Positions 36,545 through 45,115 of a stretch of 64,000 bases of DNA are shown one piece after another (within the stretch, counting starts at the first letter, position 1; each line of letters opens with the position of its first letter). The translations under genes were made by a program, and so were the position numbers. Below the pieces are notes generated by a model. It was not told the DNA's origin, made no database searches, and saw nothing but the letters and a program-made list of their open reading frames with translations. The DNA is from Veillonellales bacterium (GTDB taxonomy: Bacteria; Bacillota; Negativicutes; Veillonellales; Dialisteraceae), in NCBI GenBank assembly GCA_944390485.1, contig CALXPQ010000001.1, positions 186,001 through 250,000 of the forward strand, written 5' to 3'.

Positions 36545-37024
36545 ATGCGGATGACCATCGCCGGCATCGGCCGGATCAAGGAGAAATGGATGCGGGACGG
36601 CATTCAGGAATATGTGACGCGCCTTGCGCCCATGGCAAAAATGCAGATCATCGAACAGGAGGAGGAAAAGATGCCTCCGTCTCCCTCGAACGCCATCAAG
36701 GAAAAAGTGATGGCTAAGGAAGGGGAGAAGATTCTGAAATATGTGGGCAGCGAAGACTATGTCATCCTGCTCGACACCTCGGGAAAGGAACTATCCTCGG
36801 TGGCGCTGTCGGAACTGCTGCAGAGGCAGATGACGGCCGGGAAAAGCCGGTTCACGTTTCTCATCGGCGGCCCCTTCGGGAACGGAAAAAATCTGAAGGA
36901 GCGGGCGGATTTCAAACTCTGCCTCAGTCCCATGACGTTTACCCACCAGATGGCGCGGCTGATCCTGGCGGAACAGCTGTACCGCGCCATGAAAATCATG
37001 CGGCATGAGCCATATCATTTATAA
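36545..37024 (+). CDS. rlmH: 23S rRNA pseudouridine-1915 N3-methyltransferase RlmH
   Basis: 159 residues, SPOUT-class enzyme that methylates pseudouridine 1915 in helix 69 of 23S rRNA. The family pattern is intact: N-terminal IGRIKEKWMRDGIQEYVTRL, LLDTSGKELSS, the trefoil-knot FLIGGPFGNG and the C-terminal MTFTHQMARLILAEQLYRAM ... HEPYHL. Alignment of the first residues with Bacillus RlmH favours ATG 36545 over ATG 36551. It is co-transcribed with htrA and followed by a terminator. Confidence 0.96.
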   Translation: MRMTIAGIGRIKEKWMRDGIQEYVTRLAPMAKMQIIEQEEEKMPPSPSNAIKEKVMAKEGEKILKYVGSEDYVILLDTSGKELSSVALSELLQRQMTAGKSRFTFLIGGPFGNGKNLKERADFKLCLSPMTFTHQMARLILAEQLYRAMKIMRHEPYHL

Positions 37025-37028
37025 GGGA

Positions 37029-37053
37029 ATCAGGCCCGGGCGGCCTGATTTTT
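37029..37053 (+). terminator. Intrinsic terminator after rlmH
   Basis: ATCAGGCC/GGCCTGAT, perfect 8-bp stem with a CGGGC loop, followed by TTTTC. Confidence 0.9.
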
Positions 37054-37079
37054 CATTGTATGGAAATCCATACGGAAAG

Positions 37080-37113
37080 GGCATTGGTTTCCGAGAAAAC
37101 CGTCCTTTATACT
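37080..37113 (+). promoter_or_regulatory. Promoter of the TonB-dependent receptor, with 13-bp element shared with the SGNH hydrolase promoter
   Basis: GGCATTGGTTTCC (37080-37092) contains a TTGGTT -35-like hexamer; 15 bp later comes TATACT (37108-37113). The same 13 bases and the same distance to the same -10 occur at 40861-40894. The -10 ends 27 bp before the start codon. Confidence 0.65.
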
Positions 37114-37140
37114 CATGCAGGGAATGAGAAGGAGGAAACG

Positions 37141-39081
37141 ATGCAGAGAGCATGGAAAACGGCCGGCGTCACGGCCGCAGCCCTGGCCGCGCTGACGCCC
37201 GGCGCGGAGGCTTCAGACCTTCCGGTCTATACGCTGGCGCCGGTGGTCGTCACGGCGACGCGCACCGAGACGGAAGCGGAGACCGTACCGGCACCGGTGG
37301 AAGTCATCACGGAGGAGGAGATCGTCCAGAGCGGGGCGGAGACCGTGCGGGACGTGCTGGCAGCAGAGACCAATCTGGCGCTGAACGCGTCCAAATACGG
37401 CGGGCACAATGTCATCATCCGCGGGATGGGAACGGACAAATCGCTGATCCTCGTCAATGGCCGCCGCGTCGCCAATGAAGCCAGCGCCGCCGGGCTGGGG
37501 AACGCCATGGCGCTGGACCGCATCAATCTGTTTCAGGTGGAGCGCATCGAAATCGTGAGAGGACCGTCGAGCGCGCTTTACGGATCGGAAGCCATGGGCG
37601 GCGTCATCAATATCATCACGAAGACGCCGGAATCACCGTTGCTTTCTTCCGGTGTAGAAGTCAATTCGGACGATGTTCTCAACTGGTGGCATGCCGATAC
37701 AGGGAAAATCGGGAAATTTTCCGTTTCCTTTGATGCGCGGTTCGATAAATACCGGCGGGACCTCCTGACACAGGATGCGTTCGGCAGCGGAGACGATACG
37801 GCGCAGACGTACAATGCATCGCTTGCCTATGCATGGAATGAAAACAATACGCTCCGTGCATGGACGGACTATTTCAGCGAACATATGAAGAGCAGCGGTG
37901 CGGGCGGCGATTTCACGGCGAGGGATTACCGGCAGGAAAATTACGGCATGAGCTGGGAGGGGACCAGTCCGCGGAACCAGTGGCAGGTCGAGGCCTATGC
38001 GAGCCGCTTCCGCTGGAGCGACGACGGCTTTGAACATAACAGTTTTTCCTTTAACCGCAACCAGAACCGGCTGTATCATGCAGGCGCCCGGAACACCATG
38101 GAGCTGGGCGCGCATCACCGGCTCACCTTCGGCGCAGAGTATGAAGAAAACCGCGTGCGCGGCACCGGTCTCGGCACCGCCGGCGATAGCGGTTACACGG
38201 AATGGGCGGGCGGCCGAGGGAAAGATGCCTCGGAAAAGACCATGGAGACCTGGGCGGCCTATGTGCAGGACGAGATCGAATACGGGAAATGGTTCCTCGT
38301 TCCGGCCGTACGGTATGACCATCACAGCGTATACGGAGACCACACGTCGCCGAAGCTCGGCGTGACCTACCGCGCGGGCGATCACTTCCGGGTGAAGGCC
38401 AATTACGGAGAAGGCTTCAAGGCGCCCAGCGTGATGCAGCTTTTCTACGATATGGAAATGTTCATGGGGATGGCGGGCCGTGTCCATCTGATCGGGAATC
38501 CGGATCTCCGGCCCGAGACGTCCACGAGCTGGGACCTGGGTGTGGAGGCGGAATTCGGCAAAGGGTATACGTCGCTTACGTATTTTGACAATGATGTGTC
38601 GGACCTGATCGATTATCATTCCGAAGGAGCCCTGGACGGAATCAGCCAGTACCGGTATGTCAATGTGGATCACGCGCGCATCCGCGGGGTGGAGCACACG
38701 CTGGGGTGGCGCTTCAATGACCGGTGGGAAGCCAAAGTGATCTCCACCTGGCTCGACGCGAAGGATACGGACTCGGGGGAGGATCTGCCGCAGCGGGCCC
38801 GGCTGTCTCAGGTCTATCAGCTGACCTACGACGACCGGCAGGAGACCGGCTGGAGCGTCATGCTCTGGGATCAGTTTGACTACGATTGTGTGACCGAAGG
38901 AAACGAGCCGGGAAGGGCGGCGGGGAAGACCAGCTACAATCTGCTGAATCTCACCGTGACGAGAAAATTCAGCCGGGACGACCGGATGTACGTGAGCCTG
39001 CGGAATCTGCTGGACCGTGAGGATGAGTCCTGCGACCTGGACGGCCGGTTCTGGGCCGTGGGTATCGCGCATACGTTCTGA
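37141..39081 (+). CDS. TonB-dependent outer-membrane receptor
   Basis: 646 residues. Signal peptide (about residues 1-23, ending PGAEAS), then a TonB box-like stretch LAPVVVTATR, plug domain (about 35-155; VIIRGMGTDKSLILVNGRR, VERIEIVRGPSSALYGSEAMGGVINI) and a beta-barrel whose last strand ends in an aromatic (AVGIAHTF). These are hallmarks of TonB-gated receptors of the FepA/CirA/BtuB type that import siderophores, cobalamin or other ligands through the outer membrane. The ligand cannot be read. The energising ExbB-ExbD-TonB genes lie 24 kb downstream in the window. Start chosen at AGAAGGAGGAAACG-ATG. Confidence 0.93.
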   Translation: MQRAWKTAGVTAAALAALTPGAEASDLPVYTLAPVVVTATRTETEAETVPAPVEVITEEEIVQSGAETVRDVLAAETNLALNASKYGGHNVIIRGMGTDKSLILVNGRRVANEASAAGLGNAMALDRINLFQVERIEIVRGPSSALYGSEAMGGVINIITKTPESPLLSSGVEVNSDDVLNWWHADTGKIGKFSVSFDARFDKYRRDLLTQDAFGSGDDTAQTYNASLAYAWNENNTLRAWTDYFSEHMKSSGAGGDFTARDYRQENYGMSWEGTSPRNQWQVEAYASRFRWSDDGFEHNSFSFNRNQNRLYHAGARNTMELGAHHRLTFGAEYEENRVRGTGLGTAGDSGYTEWAGGRGKDASEKTMETWAAYVQDEIEYGKWFLVPAVRYDHHSVYGDHTSPKLGVTYRAGDHFRVKANYGEGFKAPSVMQLFYDMEMFMGMAGRVHLIGNPDLRPETSTSWDLGVEAEFGKGYTSLTYFDNDVSDLIDYHSEGALDGISQYRYVNVDHARIRGVEHTLGWRFNDRWEAKVISTWLDAKDTDSGEDLPQRARLSQVYQLTYDDRQETGWSVMLWDQFDYDCVTEGNEPGRAAGKTSYNLLNLTVTRKFSRDDRMYVSLRNLLDREDESCDLDGRFWAVGIAHTF

Positions 39082-39117
39082 TCCATTTGTTTTTTCGTGC
39101 TCCCCTGGATTTCTTTC

Positions 39118-39146
39118 TTACGCAAAGCAGAGAAATCATGTACAAT
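39118..39146 (+). promoter_or_regulatory. Candidate promoter of the CBS-domain gene
   Basis: TTACGC (39118-39123), 17-bp spacer, TACAAT (39141-39146). The -10 is good, the -35 weak. No terminator is evident between the TonB receptor and this point. Confidence 0.4.
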
Positions 39147-39193
39147 AAAATTAGAAAGGCGTTATGAAGTTGTGCAGGAAAGAAGGGAAAACT

Positions 39194-39715
39194 ATGGCAG
39201 TCAAAGAATACAAAGCCAAGGATTTCATGGAAAAGTATGTGTTCACCGTTCCGCCGAGCATCACGATCCATGAACTGATCCGCGCGTTTGTATCCCACAA
39301 TGTGAGCGCGATCCCTGTAGTCGATGAGGACGACACGCTTCTCGGCATCGTATCGGAAGGGGATCTTCTGTATAAAAAGGTGCGGCCGCGCATCCCTCAG
39401 TACATCGATATCCTCGGAGGCACGCTGTACTACTGCGGCTACGGCCGGTATGCCAAGTCGTTCCGCAAAATGCTGGCAACGGAAGCGGCGGAGATCATGA
39501 CCCGCGATGTGCGGTGCGTCACGCCGGAAACGGAGATGAGCGTCATCACCACGCTGATGGTGGACGAGCATCTGAAAGTCGTGCCGGTCGTCTCGGAAAA
39601 CAACCGGCTGGTCGGCCTGATCACGCGCCACGATATCCTGACCGTACTGGCTCTGACGGAAAAGGAAGAACTGGACGCTGCGGACGAGGAAGACGAAGAA
39701 GAGGAAGAAAAATAA
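39194..39715 (+). CDS. CBS-domain pair protein
   Basis: 173-residue cytoplasmic protein made of two CBS motifs: about residues 7-65 (DFMEKYVFTVPPSITIHELI, SAIPVVDEDDTLLGIVSEGDLL) and about 98-155 (IMTRDVRCVTPETEMSVI, VVPVVSENNRLVGLITRHDIL), followed by a highly acidic tail. CBS pairs bind adenosyl nucleotides and act as energy sensors; as a stand-alone protein its partner is unknown. ATG 39194 follows GAAGGGAA; an in-frame ATG at 39164 is possible and would add ten residues. Monocistronic, with a terminator behind it. Confidence 0.85.
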   Translation: MAVKEYKAKDFMEKYVFTVPPSITIHELIRAFVSHNVSAIPVVDEDDTLLGIVSEGDLLYKKVRPRIPQYIDILGGTLYYCGYGRYAKSFRKMLATEAAEIMTRDVRCVTPETEMSVITTLMVDEHLKVVPVVSENNRLVGLITRHDILTVLALTEKEELDAADEEDEEEEEK

Positions 39716-39726
39716 GAAAAACAGAA

Positions 39727-39751
39727 AGGCGGGCAGAGGCCCGTCTTTTTT
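39727..39751 (+). terminator. Intrinsic terminator after the CBS gene
   Basis: AGGCGGGC/GCCCGTCT stem (one G-U pair), AGAG loop, then five T. Confidence 0.85.
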
Positions 39752-39770
39752 CATGGTACAGGAGGAGCTG

Positions 39771-40814
39771 ATGAAGCATTCGATCATTCCGCTTTTCATT
39801 CCCCATTACGGCTGTCCGCACCAGTGCGTGTTCTGCAATCAGGTGCGAATCACAGGGCAGACGACGCCCGTCACAGCGGAAGACGCAGCCCGGATCATCG
39901 CGGCCTGGCGGAAGACCGGCGGGGAAGACCGCTGCTGGGAAGCGGCCTATTACGGCGGGTCTTTCACCGCGCTCCCGCTGCCGGTGATGGAGTCGCTCCT
40001 CCGGCCGGCGCAGGAAGCGCTCCGCCGCGGAGAGATCCAGGCCATCCGCCTGTCCACCCGTCCGGACTGCATCGATGAAGAGATCCTGCGGCTCCTGAAA
40101 CGCATGGGCGTATCTACAGTGGAGCTGGGCGCGCAGAGCCTGGACGACCCTGTGCTCCGGCTGGCGGAACGGGGACATACGGCGGCGGACACGGCGCAGG
40201 CCGTGCAGCGGCTGCGGGAGCACGGTTTCCGCGTGGGGCTGCAGTTCATGACCGGACTGCCCGGGGAGAGCTGGCAGTCCCTGCGGCGCACCGCCCGCCG
40301 GGGCGCCGGCCTCCGGCCGGATTTCATCCGTCTCTATCCGGTCCTCGTCCTGCGGGATACGCCGCTGTGCCGTCTGTATGAGCGCGGGAGCTATCAGCCG
40401 CTCACTGTGGAGGAGGCGGCATTCCGCTGTGCGTTCCTGAAGCGATGGTACGGCCGGCACGGCATCCTGATCATCCGCATGGGCCTGCAGGCGACGGAAG
40501 AACTGGACCGGGGCGGCTCTCTGGCCGCGGGTCCCTATCATCCGGCGCTGGGCGATCTGGCGGATCAACTCATTGTCCGGCATGCCCTGCGCAGGGCGCT
40601 GCGGCGTGCGGCGCATCCGGAAGGGATCGTATGCCATCCGAGAGACCGGTCCCGGATCATGGGGCAGCACCGGCAGAGCTGGCACGCTCTGCTCCAGGAA
40701 TTCGGCATGCTCCGCTGTCGGGAGTCGGAACAGATCGTACCTGGCACGGCGGTGATTGAAACGGCAGAGGCGCGGATGACGGTTCCCCTGTTCGATGAAA
40801 TGCGGCAGTCATAA
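39771..40814 (+). CDS. Radical SAM protein, Elp3-like (bacterial short form)
   Basis: 347 residues. The radical SAM cysteine triad is C15-x3-C19-x2-C22 (PHYGCPHQCVFCNQ), followed by AAYYGGSFTALP (the GGS SAM-binding motif), LSTRPDCIDEEIL, VELGAQSLDD and GLPGESW, the order of Elp3-type radical SAM domains; the C-terminal part resembles the Radical_SAM_C extension. The acetyltransferase domain of true Elp3 is absent. Function is unknown; tRNA modification is plausible by analogy. AGGAGG lies 5 nt before ATG 39771; the ATG at 39753 overlaps the terminator. Confidence 0.85.
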   Translation: MKHSIIPLFIPHYGCPHQCVFCNQVRITGQTTPVTAEDAARIIAAWRKTGGEDRCWEAAYYGGSFTALPLPVMESLLRPAQEALRRGEIQAIRLSTRPDCIDEEILRLLKRMGVSTVELGAQSLDDPVLRLAERGHTAADTAQAVQRLREHGFRVGLQFMTGLPGESWQSLRRTARRGAGLRPDFIRLYPVLVLRDTPLCRLYERGSYQPLTVEEAAFRCAFLKRWYGRHGILIIRMGLQATEELDRGGSLAAGPYHPALGDLADQLIVRHALRRALRRAAHPEGIVCHPRDRSRIMGQHRQSWHALLQEFGMLRCRESEQIVPGTAVIETAEARMTVPLFDEMRQS

Positions 40815-40860
40815 TCCGGTTGCATCCATGCTTCTCATGTATAATACCGGGTTCTGAACA

Positions 40861-40894
40861 GGCATTGGTTTCCCTCGCCGGGAACGCCTATACT
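40861..40894 (+). promoter_or_regulatory. Promoter of the SGNH hydrolase gene, with shared 13-bp element
   Basis: GGCATTGGTTTCC (40861-40873), 15 bp, TATACT (40889-40894), identical in element and spacing to the TonB receptor promoter at 37080. A separate TATAAT at 40840-40845 is another candidate -10. Confidence 0.6.
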
Positions 40895-40917
40895 GAAAGC
40901 AGAAAGGAGGGAGCGCC

Positions 40918-42246
40918 ATGAAATGGGTTCGATGGCTGACAGCCGCCTGTGTGGCCGCTGCGGTCGGCACGGCGCTGTGCATGCTGCCCGGGGCCGATCG
41001 TGCGGCGGCCAATCCGGCGGCGGTGTGCACGGCGCCGGCGCTCTATCTGGAGTGGGCGCCTGATCTGGATGCTGCCTGCTATGAAGTGGAGCTCTTCGAT
41101 GCGGTGCCGTCCGAACTGCCGGCGGATGCCCGCTCCGGCGCGGCGATTTACCGGAACGGGGAAATCTACACGAACAGCGCCCTCATCAGCTGGGCGCGCA
41201 TCGACCGGGACGGTCAGGTCCGCGGGGATCTCTGGTGGCGGGTGCGGCCGCTCGATCTGGACCGCCATCCGCTGGGCAGTTTCTCGGAGCTCCGGCCGTA
41301 TCCGGCGGACAGGCAGGCCGATGCCGGCTGCGGTCCGCGGCCCCGGTCGCATTTCGACGGAGAGCCGGGCTCCGTTCTGCTGTATCCGGTGTATTCCTTC
41401 ACGCCGGTGGACAATGCGGCGCAGTATGAAGTGGAAGTGACGGATGCGGCGCCGGAAAATCCGGATGGGTGGGCGCCCTCGGCGCACCGGATCTTCTCGA
41501 AAGTCATCTCCAATGCGAATCTGTACGACCCGTCGCCGCGCATCGGCTCATACTGGTGGCGGGTGCGCGCCATGGATGCAGACGGCCGGCCTCTCGGAGG
41601 ATGGAGCGAAGCGGAACCGTTCCGCACAGCGCCGGAAGACGGCTGGCAGGTCGCCATCGCCGGGGACAGCATCAGCCACGGCGGCGGACGGCTTTCTTAC
41701 GGGCCGGCGGACTGGACATACAGCTATGCCCATTATCTGGATTTTCCCGCGGTGAATCTGTCAGAGAGCGGGGATACCAGCCGGGCGACCGCAGAACGGT
41801 TCGACCGGGACATCGCGCCGTTCCATCCGGAATATCTTCTCATCATGACGGGCACGAACAGTCTGCGCGCCGGCGTGCCGGCAGAGAGCGTCATTGCCGA
41901 CCTGCAGGAGATCCAGGAGAAATGCCGGCGTCTCGGCATCCGGCCTGTCCTGCTTACGCTGCCGCCGATTCATCCGGACAATATCCGCCGCGCCTTCGAC
42001 CAGCCCACGGAGGACAACTGGCAGGCTGCCTTCGCCGAGGTGAACGCGTTCATCCGCACGCAGACGCACATCGATACGGCCGCTCCGTTTGCCGCATGGA
42101 CAGAGATGCCGTCGGAACTGGCCGCCGACGGGCTGCACGGCGACTGGCGGGCGAAACAGATGATGGCGGAGGTCATCAACAGAGAACTGCCGCGGATCGC
42201 ACCGGATCTCCGGATGTCCGAAAACGGGCTGCATCCAGCGCAGTAA
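40918..42246 (+). CDS. Exported SGNH/GDSL hydrolase with two WWRVR repeats
   Basis: 442 residues with a signal peptide (about 1-31, ending ADRAAA). Two tandem beta-type repeats precede the catalytic domain: repeat 1 (about 34-125; YEVELFDAVP to LWWRVRPLDLDRHPLGSFSE) and repeat 2 (about 150-240; YEVEVTDAAP to YWWRVRAMDADGRPLGGWSE), probably fibronectin-III-like modules. The SGNH esterase domain has GDSIS (Ser251 nucleophile), LSESGDTS, MTGTNSLRAG (block III Asn) and DGLHGD (Asp404, His407). It probably deacetylates or de-esterifies an envelope glycan, which is inference. A strong AAAGGAGGGA ribosome site precedes it; it is monocistronic. Confidence 0.85.
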   Translation: MKWVRWLTAACVAAAVGTALCMLPGADRAAANPAAVCTAPALYLEWAPDLDAACYEVELFDAVPSELPADARSGAAIYRNGEIYTNSALISWARIDRDGQVRGDLWWRVRPLDLDRHPLGSFSELRPYPADRQADAGCGPRPRSHFDGEPGSVLLYPVYSFTPVDNAAQYEVEVTDAAPENPDGWAPSAHRIFSKVISNANLYDPSPRIGSYWWRVRAMDADGRPLGGWSEAEPFRTAPEDGWQVAIAGDSISHGGGRLSYGPADWTYSYAHYLDFPAVNLSESGDTSRATAERFDRDIAPFHPEYLLIMTGTNSLRAGVPAESVIADLQEIQEKCRRLGIRPVLLTLPPIHPDNIRRAFDQPTEDNWQAAFAEVNAFIRTQTHIDTAAPFAAWTEMPSELAADGLHGDWRAKQMMAEVINRELPRIAPDLRMSENGLHPAQ

Positions 42247-42252
42247 AAAAGC

Positions 42253-42299
42253 AAGTAAAAAGAGCAGGGCTCCGTGCGGAGCGCCTGCTCTTTTTACTT
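42253..42299. terminator. Bidirectional terminator between convergent genes
   Basis: AAGTAAAAAGAGCAGG pairs perfectly with CCTGCTCTTTTTACTT, with an inner CTCCG/CGGAG stem. A- and T-runs on both sides let it stop transcription of the SGNH gene (plus) and the FAH gene (minus). Confidence 0.95.
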
Positions 42300-42300
42300 G

Positions 42301-43191
42301 TCATTTCACGGGATTCCGGAGCGTGCCGATGGGGTCGATGGTGATTTCCACTACGTCGCCTTTCTTCAGGAATTCCGGCGGGTTCATGCCCATGCCCACG
42401 CCCTTCGGCGTGCCGGTGGCGATGACGTCGCCCGGGAGGAGCGTCATGCCGGCGGACAGCACGGAGATGAGTTTCGGGATGGAGAAGATCAGGTCGGACG
42501 TGCTGCCTTCCTGGCGGAGATGGCCGTTCACGCGCGTGTAGATCGTAAAGGGAGCCGGCCAGCCGCCGACGAGGATCGTCGGGCCCATGGGGCAGAAGGT
42601 GTCGAGGCTCTTGCCGCGGAACCACTGCACATGGGTTTTCTGAAGATCGCGGGCAGTGACGTCATTGATGATGGTGTAGCCGTAGACGTATTTCATGGCG
42701 TCTTCCGGCGCGATGTCCGCGCCCTGCTTCCCGATGATGACGCCGAGCTCGCCTTCGTAGTCGACCTGCTCTGTCACATCCGGATGGCTGTCGATTGCTT
42801 CACCGGGGCCGATGACCGACGTGGTGGCTTTCGTGAAAAAGATCGGCGCGGCGGGATTTTTCGCGTCTTTGTTCTGATCGAATTCCCGCACATGTTCCTG
42901 ATAATTCTTGCCGACGCAGAGGATGTTCCGGCGGGGGCGAAAGGGGACCTCCAACTGCACTTTCGAGAGGGGCAGGGGCTCGACGCTCCTGTCCCTGCTG
43001 TTGCTCTCCAGCAGCTTCGCCAGGTTGAGCAGCCCTTCTTCGCCGGTCTCGATAAATTCTTCCAGCGTCTCCGCAAGGGGGATATAATAGGTCTCTTCCA
43101 GGTCGTAAGCCGGATAGATGGACTGGCCGTCGGCGGCCAGCACGCCCCACTGGCGGAGGCCTTCGTAGCTGTATGAAATCAGTCGCTGCAT
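42301..43191 (-). CDS. Fumarylacetoacetate hydrolase-family protein
   Basis: 296 residues. The FAH superfamily cleaves or isomerises oxo-acids such as acylpyruvates. A short N-terminal domain is followed by the catalytic fold: ILCVGKNYQEHVREF, the metal-binding VDYEGELGVIIGKQG, YTIINDVTARDLQ, FRGKSLDTFCPMGP, and the C-terminal GDVIATGTPKGVGMGMNPP, all typical of the YcgM/HpcE-like acylpyruvase group. The second ATG (43191) is preferred because the AGAAGG ribosome site is directly adjacent to the first (43197). Single gene with its own promoter; oxaloacetate tautomerase activity is also known in the family. Confidence 0.9.
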   Translation of the reverse strand: MQRLISYSYEGLRQWGVLAADGQSIYPAYDLEETYYIPLAETLEEFIETGEEGLLNLAKLLESNSRDRSVEPLPLSKVQLEVPFRPRRNILCVGKNYQEHVREFDQNKDAKNPAAPIFFTKATTSVIGPGEAIDSHPDVTEQVDYEGELGVIIGKQGADIAPEDAMKYVYGYTIINDVTARDLQKTHVQWFRGKSLDTFCPMGPTILVGGWPAPFTIYTRVNGHLRQEGSTSDLIFSIPKLISVLSAGMTLLPGDVIATGTPKGVGMGMNPPEFLKKGDVVEITIDPIGTLRNPVK

Positions 43192-43232
43192 ATTCATCCT
43201 TCTTTCTGTATGAATGTATGATTCTGAGATTC

Positions 43233-43241
43233 ATTATATCA
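43233..43241 (-). promoter_or_regulatory. Extended -10 promoter of the FAH gene
   Basis: On the minus strand TGaTATAAT, a perfect extended -10 element, 42 bp before the start codon. Confidence 0.7.
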
Positions 43242-43309
43242 CACGGCGTCCGCCGACCGTCCGGGGAGGCGGCGGGTCCGGAAATTTCTGCGGAATGGCC
43301 GGATTTCAG

Positions 43310-43338
43310 TTCGCATTTATTTCCGGCTGTGCTAAAAT
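43310..43338 (+). promoter_or_regulatory. Promoter of glnS
   Basis: TTCGCA (43310-43315), 17-bp spacer, TGcTAAAAT with hexamer 43333-43338, about 100 bp before the start codon. No T-box leader is seen in the transcribed leader. Confidence 0.6.
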
Positions 43339-43437
43339 AAAGTATATTGCATACATGGATGTACAGCCAGGCTGTGCAGACTGGTCCGGCAGATCTCTCC
43401 GGGCCGGGCGGTGCGGTATCATGCAAAGGAGACGGTT

Positions 43438-45114
43438 ATGGAAGAGAAAAGAGAAGCGGCGAATTTCATTGAAGCGGAAATCAATAAGGATATTGCCAAT
43501 CATGTGTATAAAGACGGCCGGGTCCTGACCCGGTTCCCGCCGGAACCGAACGGCTACCTTCACATCGGCCATGTGAAGAGCATCTGCCTGAACTTCGGCA
43601 TCGGGAAGAAATACCACGGCGCGACGAACGTGCGCTTCGATGATACGAATCCCACGAAAGAAGAGGTGGAATACGTCAACTCCATTCTGGAAGACGTGAA
43701 ATGGCTGGGATTCCAGTGGAAGGAGCCGGTGCACTATGCGTCGGATTATTTCCCGGAGCTGTATGAATTCGCCTGCAAGCTGATTCGCATGGGGCTGGCG
43801 TACGTGGACGATCAGACCAGCGAGGAGATCCATGACACGCGCGGCGACCTGACCCATCCGGGGAAAGAAAGCCCGTGGCGGAACCGCTCGGTGGAGGAAA
43901 ACCTGAAGCTTTTCCAGGAAATGAAGGAAGGCAAGTACAAAGACGGGGAAAAGGTGCTCCGCGCCAAGATCGACATGGCGTCCCCGAACATGGTCATGCG
44001 CGATCCGGTCATCTACCGCATCCTTCACGCGACGCATCACCGCACGGGCGATCAGTGGTGCATCTATCCGCTGTACGACTTCGCGCATCCGCTGTCGGAC
44101 GCGCTGGAGCACATCACCCATTCCATCTGCACGCTGGAATTTGAAGAACGCCGTCCGCTCTACGAATGGTGCCTCCAGGCGTACGACGGGGAAGAGAAGC
44201 CCCGCCAGATTGAATTCGCGCGCCTCAATGTGACCACCATGATCACCAGCAAGCGGAAACTCCGCCGCATGGTGGAAGCCGGCGTAGTGTCCGGATGGGA
44301 CGATCCGCGCATGCCCACGATCTCCGGCATCCGCCGGCGCGGCTATACGCCGGAGTCGCTCCGCATGTTCTGCGACCAGATCGGCGTCGCAAAGGCGGAC
44401 AACGTGGTGAGCATCGCCCAGCTGGAACACTGCATCCGCGAAGACCTGAAGGGGAAAGCACCGCGCATCATGACGGTGCTCGATCCGGTGAAGGTGGTCC
44501 TCACGAATTATCCGGAGGGCAAAATCGAATATTTCCCGCTGGAGAACAATGCGGAGAATGAGGAAATGGGCACGCGGCAGGTGCCGTTCAGCCGGAACCT
44601 CTACATCGAACGGGAAGATTTCATGGAGACGCCGGTGAAGAAATTCTTCCGCATGGCGCCGGGCCGGGAAGTTCGCCTCAAGGGCGCGTACATCGTGCGT
44701 TGCGACGAGGTGGTGAAAGACGAGGCCGGAAACATCGCGGAGATCCGCTGCACCTGCGACATGGACACGCGGAGCGGGACTCCCGGCGCGGACCGGAAGG
44801 TCAAAGGGACGCTGCACTGGGTCTGCGCGGACACGGCGGTGGACATCACGGCGCGGCTCTACGATTATCTGATTTCGCCGGACGATCAGGACGACGGGCG
44901 CGATTTCATGGAAAAGATCAATAAGGATTCGCTCACGGTCCTGGAGAGCAAGGCCGAACCGGCAATCCTCGAGTATAAAGTGGGCGACCGCTTCCAGTTC
45001 CTGCGCAAGGGCTACTTCATCATCGATAAGGATTCGACAGAGGATCATATCGTGGTGAACCGCATCGTGGGGCTGAAAGATTCCTGGGCCAAGATGCAGA
45101 AGAAGCAGGACTGA
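43438..45114 (+). CDS. glnS: Glutaminyl-tRNA synthetase
   Basis: 558 residues, class I synthetase of GlnRS type, charging tRNA-Gln directly. Seen: RFPPEPNGYLHIGHVKSIC (HIGH motif), FDDTNPTKEEVEYV, the GlnRS-type YDFAHPLSDALEHITHS, MITSKRKLRRMV (KMSKS equivalent), GVAKADNVVS, and the C-terminal beta-barrel anticodon domains. Length equals E. coli GlnRS (554), which separates it from GluRS. Most Firmicutes lack GlnRS and use GatCAB transamidation, so the gene is thought to have entered by transfer in this lineage. AAAGGAGA precedes ATG 43438. Confidence 0.95.
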   Translation: MEEKREAANFIEAEINKDIANHVYKDGRVLTRFPPEPNGYLHIGHVKSICLNFGIGKKYHGATNVRFDDTNPTKEEVEYVNSILEDVKWLGFQWKEPVHYASDYFPELYEFACKLIRMGLAYVDDQTSEEIHDTRGDLTHPGKESPWRNRSVEENLKLFQEMKEGKYKDGEKVLRAKIDMASPNMVMRDPVIYRILHATHHRTGDQWCIYPLYDFAHPLSDALEHITHSICTLEFEERRPLYEWCLQAYDGEEKPRQIEFARLNVTTMITSKRKLRRMVEAGVVSGWDDPRMPTISGIRRRGYTPESLRMFCDQIGVAKADNVVSIAQLEHCIREDLKGKAPRIMTVLDPVKVVLTNYPEGKIEYFPLENNAENEEMGTRQVPFSRNLYIEREDFMETPVKKFFRMAPGREVRLKGAYIVRCDEVVKDEAGNIAEIRCTCDMDTRSGTPGADRKVKGTLHWVCADTAVDITARLYDYLISPDDQDDGRDFMEKINKDSLTVLESKAEPAILEYKVGDRFQFLRKGYFIIDKDSTEDHIVVNRIVGLKDSWAKMQKKQD

Positions 45115-45115
45115 G

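Noticed and set aside
37054..37140. Cobalamin riboswitch before the TonB receptor
   Set aside because: The leader after the -10 is only about 20 nt long; there is no room for an aptamer.
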